Below are positions 1-6,480 of a DNA stretch of 17,070 nt, piece after piece. Every line of letters begins with the position of its first letter. The first letter of the stretch is position 1. Under the pieces are notes generated by a model that ran no database searches, was not told where the DNA came from, and worked only from the letters and a program-made list of their open reading frames with translations. Location of the stretch: NCBI GenBank assembly GCA_902479135.1, contig CABSNU010000028.1, positions 1 to 17,070 of the forward strand, read 5' to 3'. The position numbers were made by a program, and so were the translations under genes. This DNA is from an uncultured Collinsella sp. GTDB taxonomy: Bacteria; Actinomycetota; Coriobacteriia; Coriobacteriales; Coriobacteriaceae.

Positions 1-93
1 TTCCCTGACGGATTCGATTGCGCGGCGGCGTTCGGTTTTGCTGAGGTTCGCCATGCCCTTCTTGAAGTTGAGGACCAGGTCTTCGGCGTTCAT
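1..93 (-). CDS. Unrecognised protein, N-terminal 31 residues (runs off the window)
   Basis: An open frame runs leftwards from an ATG at 93-91 to the window edge without a stop. The visible 31 residues begin MNAEDLVLNFKKGMANLSKT and continue with an Arg-rich stretch (ERRRAIESVRE), so this end looks basic, soluble and helical. A G-rich stretch (GATGGGGGC) lies just upstream as a possible ribosome binding site, and a perfect TTGACA -35 box lies about 60 bp further upstream (153-158). The codons are C/G-ending like the neighbouring genes, which supports real coding. I do not recognise the family from so short a piece. The gene is divergent from the nuclease at 287. Confidence 0.5.
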   Translation of the reverse strand, partial: MNAEDLVLNFKKGMANLSKTERRRAIESVRE

Positions 94-129
94 GCTGCCC
101 CCATCATCGCGGTCTACGGGGTCAACGAT

Positions 130-158
130 ATGGCACCGTGGGGACACATGTATGTCAA
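130..158 (-). promoter_or_regulatory. Candidate promoter for the left-edge gene
   Basis: On the minus strand a perfect -35 hexamer TTGACA (153-158) is followed after 17 bp by TGCCAT (130-135), a poor match to TATAAT. CATATC two to three bases further on is an alternative -10. The spacing and position suit the gene starting at 93. The -35 is convincing and the -10 is not. Confidence 0.35.
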
Positions 159-286
159 TCCTGGTCTAACAGAGCCTAAATTAATCAGTAGCGTCTATCC
201 CAAATCTTGAGTATTTGTTCGATAGAACGGCCCCTGCCGGCTCCTGCTAGACTGGTAGATTCCCAACCGTCCATCCAGGAGCCTCC

Positions 287-1270
287 ATGTCGCGCAAGTC
301 CGCCTACAAGCAAGCACTTTCCATCGGCACCGCCGTGGTGCTGGGGTTTGCGTTGTTCACAGGGTCGCTCGACGGGGCGCCCAGACTGCTCTCGCCGCAA
401 AGTGATGAGCAGGCGGTAGCCCTGGCCGAGAAGCAAGACGAGAGTCCCAGCCGCACTGACGACGAGGCAGACCTGGTTGCCCGGCTCGAATCGGGAACAG
501 CGAGCTCCTCGGACTCTCAAAATAGCCAAGACTCTGGCGATGGCTCCGAATCCACCGCGACCAACACCAACGGCAACGTTGCCGAGGACAGTGCCGCCAC
601 CCCCATCGACGAGGTCGAAAACCCCGACCTCAACCGCGCCCGCGGCGTATATCTCAGCAGCATTCCCGACTACGCCGGCAACCCCTACGTTGCCCTTCGC
701 GCCGACAGCACGCACCCGCTAGGTACACCGTCATTCACGCTCGACGAGTATGAGCGTGCCACCGAAGAAGGCTGCTTTAAGAAATTCTCCAAGCTCGACA
801 GCCTGGGCCGCACCCGCAAGGCGCTCGCCTGCGTAGGCCCCGAATCGCTCGGTCAGGGCGAGCGCGGCGATATCTCGCGTATCCATCCCGCTGGATGGCA
901 CCAGCGGCGCTACGACTTTATTCCGGGCCAGAGCCTCTACAACCGCTGCCACCTCATCGCCTGGTCGCTCTGCAGCGAAAACGCCAATCGCAAGAATCTC
1001 CTCACCGGCACGCGCTATCTCAACGAGACGGGCATGCTGCCGTTTGAAGAGCAGATCCTCGACTACATCCGCGACACGGGCAACCATGTGCTCTACCGCG
1101 TCACGCCCATGTACAACGAAGAGGAACTCGTCTGTCGCGGCGTTCGTCTGGAAGCACAATCGATCGAGGACCACGGTAAGACCCTGTGCTTCCACGTGTA
1201 CTGCTACAACCTGCAGCCGCACGTGCAGATCGACTACGCCACCGGCCGCAACCAGGCATCCGGAGACTAG
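287..1270 (+). CDS. Secreted or membrane-anchored DNA/RNA non-specific endonuclease
   Basis: 327 aa. Residues about 10-27 form a hydrophobic segment after a short basic N-terminus (MSRKSAYKQA), so the protein is exported or membrane-anchored. Residues about 50-110 are a low-complexity Ser/Asp/Glu/Asn linker. The C-terminal half is the beta-beta-alpha-Me nuclease fold of the DNA/RNA non-specific endonuclease family (Endonuclease_NS_2 type). It contains LYNRCHLIAW at 217-226 with the catalytic His222, followed by ENANRKNLLTGTRYLN at 231-246, which supplies the metal-binding Asn. In this subfamily N-R-C-H replaces the D-R-G-H of Serratia nuclease. Relatives degrade extracellular DNA or take part in DNA uptake; which role applies here cannot be told. 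The ATG at 287 is preceded by AGGAG at 5-nt spacing. The gene stands alone and converges on the EF-G-like gene. Confidence 0.88.
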   Translation: MSRKSAYKQALSIGTAVVLGFALFTGSLDGAPRLLSPQSDEQAVALAEKQDESPSRTDDEADLVARLESGTASSSDSQNSQDSGDGSESTATNTNGNVAEDSAATPIDEVENPDLNRARGVYLSSIPDYAGNPYVALRADSTHPLGTPSFTLDEYERATEEGCFKKFSKLDSLGRTRKALACVGPESLGQGERGDISRIHPAGWHQRRYDFIPGQSLYNRCHLIAWSLCSENANRKNLLTGTRYLNETGMLPFEEQILDYIRDTGNHVLYRVTPMYNEEELVCRGVRLEAQSIEDHGKTLCFHVYCYNLQPHVQIDYATGRNQASGD

Positions 1271-1300
1271 TGCCGACCGCGCCGTCCGTAACCCAAAAAA

Positions 1301-1332
1301 TGATCCGCAATCCTTCCGTCGCATACGGATCA
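1301..1332. repeat. Small inverted repeat downstream of the nuclease
   Basis: TGATCCG (1301-1307) is repeated inverted as CGGATCA (1326-1332). It is a 7-bp stem with an 18-nt loop just before the main terminator. It has no T-tract of its own and may only add a second hairpin to the 3' end of the nuclease mRNA. Confidence 0.35.
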
Positions 1333-1335
1333 AAT

Positions 1336-1367
1336 AAGGCCGCCCCGGTTACCCTGGGCGGCCTTTT
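1336..1367. terminator. Bidirectional rho-independent terminator between nuclease and EF-G-like gene
   Basis: A perfect 10-bp stem, AAGGCCGCCC (1336-1345) with GGGCGGCCTT (1356-1365), encloses a 10-nt loop and runs into TTTT on the plus strand. On the minus strand the sequence after the stem is A/T-rich (ATTTG). It lies between two convergent genes and can serve both. Confidence 0.85.
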
Positions 1368-1400
1368 CGTCAGTACCTACATTGCAGGCAAAACCACGCG

Positions 1401-3476
1401 TTACTTGGCGCGGCCCTCCTCATAGCGCTCGACCAGTTTGGCCTGAACGTCATAAGGCACCTGCTCATAGCCTGCGGGCTTCATGGTAAAGTCGCCCGTG
1501 CCGCGCGTGATAGAGCGCAGGCGCGTCGAATAATCCGTCAGCTCGGCCAGCGGCGCCTGGGCAATGACCACGGTGTCTCCGCGCTCATCGGTCTCCATAC
1601 CCGTCACGCGACCGCGCGAGGCCGAGATGTCGCCCATCACGGCGCCGGCGTAACTCTCGGGGATAGTCACCGTGATTTCCTCGATGGGCTCCAGCACCAC
1701 CGGGTCGGCATCGGCGCATGCCTTGCGCAGACCGATGCGAGCCGCCGCGCGAAACGCCATCTCGTTGGAGTCGACGCTGTGATACGAACCGTCGTACACA
1801 GCCACGCGAATGCCCGTGAGCGGGTAGCCGGCAATGATGCCGTCCTTCATAGTCTCCTGAACGCCCTTGTCCACGGCGGGGATCAGCGAGCGCGGAATAC
1901 GGCCACCCACGACCTCGTCAACAAACTCATAGCCGTCGCTCGTGCCGTCGGGCCCAATGAGCGGCTCCACGCGCAGCCAGCAGTCGCCGTACTGACCGGC
2001 GCCGCCGGTCTGCTTCTTGTGGCGGCCCTGGGCGCTTGCCGTGCGGCGGATGGTCTCGCGATACGGAATGCGGATCGGCACGCTCTTTGCCACAACCTTG
2101 GTACGGTCCTCCAAACGGTTGAGCAGCACCGAAACCTGCGCCTCGCCCACCGCCGAGATGATGGTCTGCCCGGTCTCCTCGTCACGATCGATGCTCATGG
2201 TCGGATCGGCCTTGCATGCCTTCTCAATAAACGTGTAGAGCTTCTCTTCATCGCCGCGGTTCTCGGCCTCGATGGCGATGCGGTACTGCGAGTTGGGGAA
2301 CTTAAACGCCGCAGCCTCGACCTTGCCGGTAATCGAGAGCGTATCGCCCGTCTCGGCCGCCAGCTTAGGCGCCACGATGATATCGCCGGCATAGGCGTGA
2401 CCGACCTCGGTCATGTCGCGGCCGCACATCACATACAGGTGAGCCAGACGCTCGCCCTTGCGCGTACGCGCATTGATTAGCTCAAGGCCCGGCTCAAGCG
2501 TGCCCGTCAGCACCTTGATAAAGCTGATGCGACCCTGCTGCGGATCGGCCAGCGTCTTAAACACAAACGCCACCGGACGGTCATCGTCGCTCGAAATCTT
2601 GAGCGAATCACCGTCGATGAGCGGCATCTCGCCGTAGTCGGTCGGCGCGGGGAAGTACGTGGCGATGTCGTCCATCAGCGAGTTGACGCCCTGCTCCTTA
2701 ATGCAATCGCCCGCAAAGACCGGCACAAAGATGCGCTCGGCAATTGCCTTCGACAGCAGGCCCTCGAGCTCCTCCTGCGTCAGCGTCTCCTCGCCTTCCA
2801 AGTACTTCATCATCAGCTCGTCGTCGGCCTCGGCCACCAGCTCGCACAGATGGTCGTGGGCCTCCTCGGCCTGGGCACGATACTCCTCGGGGATCTCCGA
2901 TTCAACGGCCTCGACGCCGTTGCAGTGGCGCGCCTTCATGCGCACCAGGTCGATGATGCCGTCAAAGTCCTCGCCCTCGCCCCAGGGAAGGGTCACGGCG
3001 CCCAGACGCGTGCCAAAGCGCTCCTGCAGCAGGTCCATCGTGGTCGCAAAGCTGGCCTCGGAGCGCGACAGGCGGTTTACGAACACCGCACGCGCCAGAC
3101 GCAGGTCCTCGGCGGCATACCAGAGCTTAACCGTCGTAGGCTGTGGGCCGGCCTCGGCGTCGACCACAAACAGAGCCGTCTCGCAGACGCTCATCGCGGC
3201 AAAGGCGTCGCCGATAAAATCGGGGTAGCACGGGGCATCGAGCACATTGATGCGTGCGCCCTTCCAGTCGATCGGCGCGATGGTCGTCGAGATGGAAAAT
3301 GCACGCTTGACCTCTTCGGGGTCATAGTCGAGCGTAGGCTTGGTGCCGTCGTGGCCGCCCAGGCGGGCGGTCTTGCCGGAAAGGTGGAGCATGGCTTCGG
3401 CGAGTGAAGTCTTGCCCACCCCGCCTTGGCCTACGAGCACCACGTTCCTTACATTACCGGTCTTGGGAGCACCCAT
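1401..3476 (-). CDS. Elongation factor G-like translational GTPase (EF-G paralogue)
   Basis: 691 aa from the ATG at 3476, which has AAGGAGG 6-7 nt upstream; an open extension to 3587 lacks a ribosome binding site. The length and domain order match EF-G: G domain at 1 to about 265, domain II at about 290-380, domains III to V after that, with TGGAGQYGD at the start of domain IV and GAVMGDISASRGRV in domain V. The P-loop GQGGVGKT (16-23) is intact. However, the G3 motif reads DAPC (80-83) instead of DxxG, and the G4 position reads NRLS (134-137) instead of NKxD. This marks it as a diverged EF-G-like paralogue (the group often called EF-G2), not the main fusA, which normally sits beside rpsL/rpsG. 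Family members bind the ribosome, but their task is not settled. It is monocistronic, with a roughly 240-nt leader. Confidence 0.88.
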   Translation of the reverse strand: MGAPKTGNVRNVVLVGQGGVGKTSLAEAMLHLSGKTARLGGHDGTKPTLDYDPEEVKRAFSISTTIAPIDWKGARINVLDAPCYPDFIGDAFAAMSVCETALFVVDAEAGPQPTTVKLWYAAEDLRLARAVFVNRLSRSEASFATTMDLLQERFGTRLGAVTLPWGEGEDFDGIIDLVRMKARHCNGVEAVESEIPEEYRAQAEEAHDHLCELVAEADDELMMKYLEGEETLTQEELEGLLSKAIAERIFVPVFAGDCIKEQGVNSLMDDIATYFPAPTDYGEMPLIDGDSLKISSDDDRPVAFVFKTLADPQQGRISFIKVLTGTLEPGLELINARTRKGERLAHLYVMCGRDMTEVGHAYAGDIIVAPKLAAETGDTLSITGKVEAAAFKFPNSQYRIAIEAENRGDEEKLYTFIEKACKADPTMSIDRDEETGQTIISAVGEAQVSVLLNRLEDRTKVVAKSVPIRIPYRETIRRTASAQGRHKKQTGGAGQYGDCWLRVEPLIGPDGTSDGYEFVDEVVGGRIPRSLIPAVDKGVQETMKDGIIAGYPLTGIRVAVYDGSYHSVDSNEMAFRAAARIGLRKACADADPVVLEPIEEITVTIPESYAGAVMGDISASRGRVTGMETDERGDTVVIAQAPLAELTDYSTRLRSITRGTGDFTMKPAGYEQVPYDVQAKLVERYEEGRAK

Positions 3477-3785
3477 GATGACCTCCTTGCAGGGTCGCGC
3501 GCCATGCGCGACGCCAACGGGGAGAGTTCGCGGTCGGTGCCGTCCCGGGAGCAGCATGGTCGGCAACCGAGCCGACTCACCCTCCAAATGTCCTATGCCA
3601 CCACCCTACCCTTGCAGCCACCTGTCCATGCATACCTTTCGGCACGCGTATGGATACGGGCGGCGAGAGGAGGGGACGAGCATGCAAGGCGATTATTGAG
3701 CCCCACGGATGCAAATAAAAACCGCCGCAGACCATAACATCTGCGGCGGCATCGCCTCAATTATTAGTTGAGTAAATACCTGAAC
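3477..3785. other. Non-coding region between EF-G-like gene and ABC operon; hairpin-rich leader
   Basis: This 309-bp stretch holds the 5' leader of the EF-G-like gene and the terminator of the ABC operon. On the minus strand the leader can form a 7-bp hairpin GTCGCGC/GCGCGAC (3494-3500 with 3506-3512) immediately upstream of the AAGGAGG (3482-3488), and another GTCGGC/GCCGAC (3559-3564 with 3571-3576). I found no convincing -35/-10 pair and no coding frame with a good start. The hairpin beside the ribosome binding site could influence translation, but GC-rich DNA makes such short stems by chance. Confidence 0.4.
3714..3750 (-). terminator. Rho-independent terminator of the amino-acid ABC transporter operon
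   Basis: Read on the minus strand, a perfect 9-bp GC-rich stem (3741-3749 with 3722-3730, CCGCCGCAG and its complement) with a 10-nt loop is followed by TTTTTATTT. It lies about 35 bp after the stop codon of the ATPase gene. On the plus strand no gene enters it. Confidence 0.85.
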
Positions 3786-4550
3786 CTATCCCTCGATACG
3801 GCTCAAGAACTCGCGTGTACGCTGCTCGCGCGGATGGTCGATAACCAGCTCGGCAGGACCTTCCTCGACAATGCAGCCGCCATCCATAAAGACCACGCGG
3901 TCGGCAACGTCGCGGGCAAACTGCATCGCGTGCGTCACGATCACCATCGTCATATTCTGCGCCGCGAGGTCCTTGATGACACGCAGTACCTCGGCCGTCA
4001 GCTCGGGGTCGAGCGCCGAGGTCGGCTCGTCAAAGAACAAGATTTCCGGATCGAGCGCCAGAGCGCGGGCAATACTCACGCGCTGCTGCTGACCGCCCGA
4101 AAGCTCGCAGGGCACTTTGTTCTCGTTGCCCGTAAGCCCCATCTGTGCAATCAGCTCGTGTGCACGGGCCTCCGCCTGCTCGCGCGGGCGCTTGAGCACG
4201 CGGATCGGTGCGTCGGTGATGTTTTTCATCACCGTATAGTGCGGGAACAAATTGTAGTTCTGGAACACCAGGCCAAATCGCGAGCGGGCCTGCTTGGGAA
4301 CATCGCCCTTCGCATAAACCGCGCCCGACCCTGCGTCCGTCGCGACCGCAAGATCACCAAACGAGAGCGAGCCGCCGTCGAGGGTCTCGAGCAGCGTGGC
4401 GCAGCGCAGCAGCGTTGACTTACCGCCGCCCGAAGGCCCGATAATCGCCACGACCTCGCCGCGCTTCACCTCGAGCGAGATATCCTTGAGTACCTCATTG
4501 CCGCCAAACGCCTTACGAGCGTTCGATATTTCCATTACCGTTCCGGACAC
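3786..4550 (-). CDS. Polar amino-acid ABC transporter, ATP-binding subunit (GlnQ/ArtP type)
   Basis: 254 aa, a full-length cytoplasmic nucleotide-binding subunit that powers the import system encoded upstream. All motifs are present, numbered from the GTG start: Walker A GPSGGGKST at 38-46, Q-loop Gln96 in FQNYNLFP, signature LSGGQQQR at 149-156, Walker B ILFFDE at 169-174, D-loop SALD, and switch His206 in VTHAM. The segment at about 66-90 between Walker A and the Q-loop is slightly longer than usual. Start choice: an ATG at 4562 has no ribosome binding site, because the only GGAGG lies directly after it, 5 nt before a GTG at 4550. I therefore prefer GTG. The ATG at 4535 is too far from GGAGG. 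It is the third gene of the operon, 173 bp after the permease. The substrate is probably a polar amino acid but is not identifiable. Confidence 0.92.
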   Translation of the reverse strand: MSGTVMEISNARKAFGGNEVLKDISLEVKRGEVVAIIGPSGGGKSTLLRCATLLETLDGGSLSFGDLAVATDAGSGAVYAKGDVPKQARSRFGLVFQNYNLFPHYTVMKNITDAPIRVLKRPREQAEARAHELIAQMGLTGNENKVPCELSGGQQQRVSIARALALDPEILFFDEPTSALDPELTAEVLRVIKDLAAQNMTMVIVTHAMQFARDVADRVVFMDGGCIVEEGPAELVIDHPREQRTREFLSRIEG

Positions 4551-4694
4551 GGGAACCTCCATGTGTTTAAAAAGTCAGCGAGCGTGTGACTGGCGAGACA
4601 ATGTGCTCCGAAAGAGGAGTGCCGCGTACTTCTGTACGCAAGCGACGGTTTGAGGAGCAGATTGGCCGTCAGGCACGCGCGCAGCGTCAAGCAG

Positions 4695-4718
4695 TCCGCC
4701 GTTCGTTAGAACGGCGGA
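4695..4718. repeat. Intercistronic 10-bp perfect hairpin between permease and ATPase genes
   Basis: TCCGCCGTTC (4695-4704) and GAACGGCGGA (4709-4718) form a perfect 10-bp stem closed by a 4-nt loop, starting 5 nt after the permease stop codon. In the operon mRNA (minus strand) no T-run follows, so it is not a normal terminator. The position suits a processing or stability hairpin, or partial attenuation, that sets ATPase levels apart from permease levels. Confidence 0.55.
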
Positions 4719-4723
4719 ACGAC

Positions 4724-5377
4724 CTAGTCATGGTAGTAATCCAATTTTTTCTCGGCAGCGCCCAGCAGCATCTCAACCACAAAGTTAAAGACCCAGTAAA
4801 TCAGCGCCGCGATTGCAAACGGCACCATGCTCACCTGCGAGGCGACCAGCGCCTTGGCTGTCGAGAACATCTCGCCCACACCGATGGCAAACGCCAGCGA
4901 CGTGTCCTTGACCAGCGTGATGATCTCGTTGCCCATCGCCGGCAAAATGCGCTTGGCGACCTGCGGCATCACGATGTACAGAAACGTCTGCATGCGCGAA
5001 TAGCCCAGCACCTCGGCAGCCTCGTATTGACCACGCGGTATGGACTGCAGGCCCGAGCGATAGATCTCGGCAAAGTAACCGGCGTAGTTGATGATGAACG
5101 CCACGACGCACGCCGTCCATTTGGAATCGGGCGTGAGCGAAATGCCAAACACGTAGTACGGGGCAAAGTAGATAGCAAACATCTGCAGCATGAGCGGCGT
5201 GCCGCGCATGACCGAGATATAGATGCGCGCAATCCAGCGAAGCGGCGCAATTTTGCTCATGCGCATAAACGCCACGGGGATTCCCAACGGAATCGACCCC
5301 AGCAGCGTCAGCACAAACAGCTGCAAGCTGACCAAGAATCCCTGGCCAAGCATCTGCATCATGACTTGAATAGACAT
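4724..5377 (-). CDS. Polar amino-acid ABC transporter, permease subunit (HisM/GlnP type)
   Basis: 217 aa inner-membrane permease with about five hydrophobic segments. The first is LFVLTLLGSIPLGIPVAFM near residues 20-38 and the last is at about 190-208. It carries the EAA loop that docks the ATPase, in EIYRSGLQSIPRGQYEAAEVLG followed by a downstream M-P-Q, typical of the His/Glu/Gln/Arg/opine permease family. The length is normal. Start: the ATG at 5377 shares its A with the stop codon of the upstream gene (TAATG), a classic translational-coupling overlap. A TTG at 5392 is open but lacks a better ribosome binding site. It is the only permease gene in the operon, so the membrane channel is probably a homodimer. 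Confidence 0.92.
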   Translation of the reverse strand: MSIQVMMQMLGQGFLVSLQLFVLTLLGSIPLGIPVAFMRMSKIAPLRWIARIYISVMRGTPLMLQMFAIYFAPYYVFGISLTPDSKWTACVVAFIINYAGYFAEIYRSGLQSIPRGQYEAAEVLGYSRMQTFLYIVMPQVAKRILPAMGNEIITLVKDTSLAFAIGVGEMFSTAKALVASQVSMVPFAIAALIYWVFNFVVEMLLGAAEKKLDYYHD

Positions 5378-6237
5378 TACTTGAGCACCCAATTATCGAA
5401 AGACAGACCGTAATCCGCGTACTTGTCGCAGAGGTCCTTGACCGTGCCGTCCTCGTAGAGCGCCTTGAGCGACTCGGTCACGGCGTCGGCCGACTTGGTG
5501 TCGCCCTTCTTAAAGCCGACGGCATAGTGCTCGCTGGACAGCGGCTCATCAAGCTGCGTATAGGCATCGGGCTTGGCGGCAAGCTGATACTGGGCAATCG
5601 AAAGATCGCAAGCCACGGCATCGACCGCGCCGCTCTCGAGCTGCATAAAGGCCGTGTTGTACTCGCCGATCGTGTCGAGCGTGGCAAACGTCGCCGCCAG
5701 ATCCTTCTGGTCACCCTCAAGCACGTCCTGCGCAGCGGAATCGGTCTGGGTAATCACGGTCTTGCCGGCAAGGTCGTCCCAGCTCTTGATGCCCGCATCC
5801 TTCTTGACCACCAGCACCTGCTCGTTGAGCATGTACGGCTCGGAGAACGTGTAGTCGTCCTCGCGACCCTCCATGGTAAAGCCGTTCCAGATGCAGTTGA
5901 TGGCACCCGAGTTGAGCAGCGTGTCCTTGGCATCCCAATCGATGGCCTCGTATTTGACCTCCCAGCCCTGCTTATCGGCAACGGCCTTGGCAAGGTCGAG
6001 GTCAAAGCCAGTGTACTCACCATCGTCGCCTACAAAGCCATACGGAGGATAGGACTTGTCAAAGCCCACGACGAGCTTCTTGGACTCCGCAGCGCCCTTC
6101 ACGTCCTTGGCTGCGGCAGAACCGGCAACGGAGCCCTTGCCGGCACCACCGCCGCAGCCGACAAGACCAAGGCCAAGCACCGTGGCAAGCGAACCAGCTA
6201 GACCAACAAACTGACGACGAGACATATCGGTATTCAT
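5377..6237 (-). CDS. Amino-acid ABC transporter substrate-binding lipoprotein
   Basis: 286 aa, family 3 extracellular solute-binding protein that captures the amino acid for the permease. The N-terminus carries both a twin-arginine-like motif SRRQFVG (6-12) and, after a hydrophobic stretch, a lipobox LVGC with Cys28, then a Gly/Ala/Ser linker. The mature domain starts at about residue 55 with KKLVVGFDKSYPPYGFVGDD and GFDLDLAKAVADK, the usual opening of this fold. DTLLNSGAINCIWNGFTM and the later segment around MQLESGAVDAVACD follow the family pattern. Start: the ATG at 6237 is preceded by AAGGGGG at 6-nt spacing; a GTG at 6258 is open but has no ribosome binding site. It is the first gene of the operon and overlaps the permease by one base. 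A good sigma-70 promoter lies 55-85 bp upstream. Confidence 0.92.
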   Translation of the reverse strand: MNTDMSRRQFVGLAGSLATVLGLGLVGCGGGAGKGSVAGSAAAKDVKGAAESKKLVVGFDKSYPPYGFVGDDGEYTGFDLDLAKAVADKQGWEVKYEAIDWDAKDTLLNSGAINCIWNGFTMEGREDDYTFSEPYMLNEQVLVVKKDAGIKSWDDLAGKTVITQTDSAAQDVLEGDQKDLAATFATLDTIGEYNTAFMQLESGAVDAVACDLSIAQYQLAAKPDAYTQLDEPLSSEHYAVGFKKGDTKSADAVTESLKALYEDGTVKDLCDKYADYGLSFDNWVLK

Positions 6238-6255
6238 GGTATTCCCCCTTGATGG

Positions 6256-6306
6256 CACTTTAGTTAGGTAAAGTGAGTCATGTAACGTTTAGAATCATAC
6301 ACTTTA
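6256..6306. promoter_or_regulatory. Three CACTTTA heptamers around the ABC operon promoter (candidate operator)
   Basis: CACTTTA occurs at 6256-6262, inverted as TAAAGTG at 6269-6275 (6-bp spacer, a perfect 7-bp inverted repeat), and again at 6300-6306. The third copy lies between the -10 and -35 of the transporter promoter, and the first pair lies in the 5' leader. Repeats at these positions are typical of a repressor operator, but no regulator is identified. The inverted pair could alternatively form a leader hairpin. Confidence 0.4.
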
Positions 6307-6322
6307 GCGTGATAGAGCACAA
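6294..6322 (-). promoter_or_regulatory. Sigma-70-type promoter of the amino-acid ABC operon
   Basis: On the minus strand TTGTGC (6317-6322) is followed by exactly 17 bp and TATGAT (6294-6299). Both hexamers are close to consensus. The predicted start near 6287 gives a leader of about 50 nt before the ATG at 6237. Confidence 0.6.
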
Positions 6323-6328
6323 GGGAGG

Positions 6329-6469
6329 GGTTGCCCGCTGGGCTCCGGGGCGGGGGTTAAGTTTCCTGCTCTACAGTCCTGCTCACGACGGAGGCCACAT
6401 TAAGTGGCCTCCTGTTCGTGCGGAACTCGCGATAAACTTAGCCCCCGCCCCGGAGCCCAGCGGGCAATC
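6329..6469. repeat. Nested palindromic element with 34-bp near-perfect inverted repeats
   Basis: The left arm 6331-6364 (starting TTGCCCGCTGGGCTCC) and the right arm 6434-6467 are reverse complements at 33 of 34 positions. The one mismatch (6357 against 6441) is a T opposite G, a wobble pair if transcribed from the plus strand. The arms contain G-runs (GGGGCGGGGG). The 69-nt interior carries a second hairpin, GGAGGCCAC/GTGGCCTCC (6390-6398 with 6404-6412), extended by CACGA/TCGTG, and a direct repeat TCCTGCT (6364-6370 and 6377-6383). I see no open frame or flanking target duplication. It may be a small MITE/REP-like element or the gene of a highly structured RNA. Confidence 0.75.
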
Positions 6470-6480
6470 ATCGTTGTACC

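Noticed and set aside
212..240. SOS-like box GTTCGATAGAAC upstream of the nuclease
   Set aside because: The half-sites are in the opposite orientation to the Gram-positive LexA box (GAAC...GTTC), so it is only a short chance palindrome.
3477..3587. 37-codon N-terminal extension of the EF-G-like gene
   Set aside because: The extension has no family similarity and no ribosome binding site, while AAGGAGG precedes the ATG at 3476.
5527..6201. Long plus-strand frame opposite the substrate-binding protein gene
   Set aside because: It is a shadow of a clear solute-binding protein gene, with no motifs and no ribosome binding site.
6329..6469. Retron msr-msd or integron attC interpretation of the palindrome
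   Set aside because: No reverse transcriptase or integrase gene is nearby, and the arms lack the attC core motifs. Structure alone is not enough.
6329..6469. Rho-independent terminator interpretation of the palindrome
   Set aside because: No gene ends towards it from either side, the arms are not followed by a T-run, and the loop is far too long.
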